Source of the DNA: Reyranella sp.
GTDB taxonomy: Bacteria > Pseudomonadota > Alphaproteobacteria > Reyranellales > Reyranellaceae
Assembly: GCA_022844015.1 (NCBI GenBank)
Contig: JALHMO010000078.1
Span: forward strand, 1 to 32,029
Length of the DNA stretch: 32,029 bases
Direction: 5' to 3'
The position numbers and the translations under genes were made by a program. Below the pieces are notes generated by a model. The model made no database searches. It worked only from the letters and a program-made list of their open reading frames with translations, and had not been told where the DNA came from. Shown piece after piece: positions 30,571 through 32,029 of the stretch; the stretch's first letter is position 1; every line of letters begins with the position of its first letter.

Positions 30571-31074
30571 CTACTTGATCTTGTCGAAGGCCAGGCCGAA
30601 GCCCAGCAACGGCACGTCGATGTTGATCGTGCGCTTGTTGGTGTCCTGGATGGTGATCTTCAGCAGCGTACCGTTGCGCAGCGCGGCAAGGAGCGGATCC
30701 TTGAGGGGAATGGTGACGATGCAGCCGACGTTGGTGCAGGTCTGGATCTGCTGACGTTCGACCGCTCCGTTGTCGACCTTGATCTGGATCGGCTCGACCA
30801 GGTTGATCCCCAGGGGCAGCTGGATGGTGAGGACAGGGGCCTTGGTGTCGGGTGGGATGCGCGCAGACACCACCACGACCACCTGCTTGTCCTCGCGGTT
30901 GATCATCTGCTGGATTGCCCGGCAATCGAGGGTCTTGCCGTCGCCCGCGCACTCGACGCGCCAGGCCGCGACGGTGTCCTGGGCGGCGGCCCCCGGAGGC
31001 AGCCCGGCGGCGGCCAGGCAGGCCAACAGGGCGAGGCAGGCCAAGCGGCCGAGGGCGATGTTGCGCAGCGTCAT
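30571..31074 (-). CDS. Invasion-associated locus B (IalB)-family secreted protein
   Basis: A 167-residue exported protein. Residues 1-31 are a signal peptide (LACLALLACLAAAGLPPGAAA then QD). The mature part matches the IalB family common in alphaproteobacteria: TVAAWRVECAG near the N-terminus, and IQTCTNVGCIVTIPL with the Cys pair. The name comes from Bartonella, but most homologues are in non-invasive soil bacteria and are of unknown function, so virulence should not be inferred. Start 31074 is chosen for the GGGAGA site 9 nt upstream; in-frame sequence further upstream is not signal-like. Confidence 0.88.
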   Translation of the reverse strand: MTLRNIALGRLACLALLACLAAAGLPPGAAAQDTVAAWRVECAGDGKTLDCRAIQQMINREDKQVVVVVSARIPPDTKAPVLTIQLPLGINLVEPIQIKVDNGAVERQQIQTCTNVGCIVTIPLKDPLLAALRNGTLLKITIQDTNKRTINIDVPLLGFGLAFDKIK

Positions 31075-31197
31075 TCGTTCAAGTCTCCCACCCAGTCGGG
31101 CCACAGGATGCACATCACCCGGTGCGATCATCAAGCGAAGCACCGCAGACTGTCGACGGCAAGTGGTATGCGCCGACCGGAACCAGCGACAGAGCGG

Positions 31198-31950
31198 TCA
31201 GATCGGCCTCAGGGCGCTGCGCAGCGTTTCGTTCGGAACCTGCATCAGGCCGTCGAATGGCTGGCCGAGCTCGAGGATCAGGTAGACTGCAGCCGATGAC
31301 GACAGCACGCACACGCCCAGCACGATGGTGAGCGTAGGATTGGGCTTGGCCGACATGCTGAATGTCGTGAAGATGAAGGTCAGCCACAGCACGAGCACGA
31401 CGATGAAGGGGAGCGATACCGAGTCGGGTGGCTGGGCGGACAGGGCGAGCCTGGTCTGGGAAATGTCGGCGGCGACGGCCAGTGCACGCGCCTGCAGCGA
31501 CGCCTGCAGCGGATTCTTCGGCTGGAGCTGTCGCAGCAGGTAGGTGGCCGAGGCATCGTGCGAGCCCTGGAACCTGGTCGCGCGGCCGGCCTTGTGAGCC
31601 GCCTCCTGCCAGATTGAATCGATCAGCGGGCCGATCTCGGCGCGCAGCTGCCGGCGGACCGGGGTGGCCTCCGGGCCGTAGTCGCGCAGGATCTCGTCGA
31701 GCTCGCTGATGTCGGCGGCGATGCGGCTGACGTAGCCGCTGGTGTGCTCGTACGAGGTCCGGGTCGCCGCGAAAAGCAGCGCCAGCACCACCGCTGTCAG
31801 GGTTCCCACGAGGGCGGTCGCCAGGCGAATGACCTCCTTCGAATCGCCGGTCAGATGCGGCTCCGGCAGCTTCGACCGGATCAGTGCGCCTGCGATCGTT
31901 CCGGTCAGGATGAGAGCGAAAGCAACGGTGGCGATGACGACGGGGCTCAA
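31198..31950 (-). CDS. DUF4239-family membrane protein
   Basis: A 250-residue protein with four hydrophobic segments: about 2-22, 45-66, 180-200, 205-228. A helical cytosolic or periplasmic stretch with SRIAADISELDEILRDYG lies between the pairs. The motif DSKEVIRLATALVGTLTAVV with LLFAATRTSY is characteristic of the DUF4239 (bestrophin-like) group, which has no established function. Start TTG at 31950 is chosen because GAGG lies 6 nt upstream and MSPVV is how many homologues begin; a TTG at 31992 lies inside the probable promoter. Confidence 0.82.
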   Translation of the reverse strand: MSPVVIATVAFALILTGTIAGALIRSKLPEPHLTGDSKEVIRLATALVGTLTAVVLALLFAATRTSYEHTSGYVSRIAADISELDEILRDYGPEATPVRRQLRAEIGPLIDSIWQEAAHKAGRATRFQGSHDASATYLLRQLQPKNPLQASLQARALAVAADISQTRLALSAQPPDSVSLPFIVVLVLWLTFIFTTFSMSAKPNPTLTIVLGVCVLSSSAAVYLILELGQPFDGLMQVPNETLRSALRPI

Positions 31951-31967
31951 GGAACACCTCGGAATCG

Positions 31968-32003
31968 GGCAGGTCTTGTAGTGGCCTGCCAATCGATCTT
32001 CAA
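31968..32003 (-). promoter_or_regulatory. Candidate promoter and dyad of the DUF4239 gene
   Basis: On the minus strand, TTGAAG (32003-31998), a 17-nt spacer and TACAAG (31980-31975) fit a sigma-70 promoter. The -10 is enclosed by GGCAGG (31968-31973) and CCTGCC (31985-31990), an inverted repeat with 11-bp spacing. AATCGATC is directly repeated around the -35 (31991-31998 and 32002-32009). Confidence 0.4.
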
Positions 32004-32029
32004 TCGATCCCCGACGTCGCGCACCGGGG

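Overview
The window looks like an ordinary-to-accessory stretch of a high-GC alphaproteobacterial chromosome. The evidence is a class I lysyl-tRNA synthetase, an IalB-family protein, several CoA and ABC-transport metabolic genes, DUF4239 and class III cyclases, and above all several families of short palindromic repeats of the kind that are abundant in Bradyrhizobium, Reyranella and their relatives. The exact genus cannot be fixed from this sequence; a Reyranella- or Bradyrhizobium-like organism is a guess. No rRNA, tRNA, CRISPR array, transposase or phage gene was seen.

Layout. (1) 1-6471: a resistance-type cassette holding an HxlR regulator, a decayed cyclophilin-like gene remnant, an RND efflux pair (permease and periplasmic adaptor) and a divergent TetR regulator with dyad sites between. 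Two copies of one non-coding, MITE-like repeat in opposite orientation bracket it, and each copy is flanked by its own short direct repeat. (2) 6603-11002: acyl-CoA chemistry, with a CaiB/BaiF CoA-transferase facing a three-gene operon of acyl-CoA ligase, unusual SDR and 2-hydroxychromene-2-carboxylate isomerase-like protein. (3) 11374-14792: a small class IIIb cyclase with an N-terminal four-Cys module, a NADAR protein, a small membrane protein and class I LysRS. (4) 15056-21727: an ureidoglycolate-lyase-like gene next to a stand-alone molybdenum hydroxylase large subunit, a nitroreductase-like gene translationally coupled to a MarR regulator behind a tandem-dyad promoter, then a TetR regulator divergent from a sterol-desaturase-family membrane enzyme. 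(5) 21844-26448: a complete branched-chain-amino-acid-type (HAAT) ABC importer, with the binding protein divergent from livGFHM. (6) 26554-31950: a ChaA-like antiporter, a RraA-family protein and a receptor-type adenylate cyclase in one tight array, then an IalB-family secreted protein and a DUF4239 membrane protein on the other strand.

Working together. The window shows repeated local regulator-target pairs (TetR/RND, MarR/nitroreductase, TetR/desaturase), each with a dyad in the shared promoter region. Two adenylate cyclases of different subclasses suggest cAMP signalling. The most noteworthy non-genic signals are the two MITE-like copies with different flanking duplications, one of which duplicates the end of the tetR gene, and the paired TTCCATRGAA boxes positioned over a near-consensus promoter.
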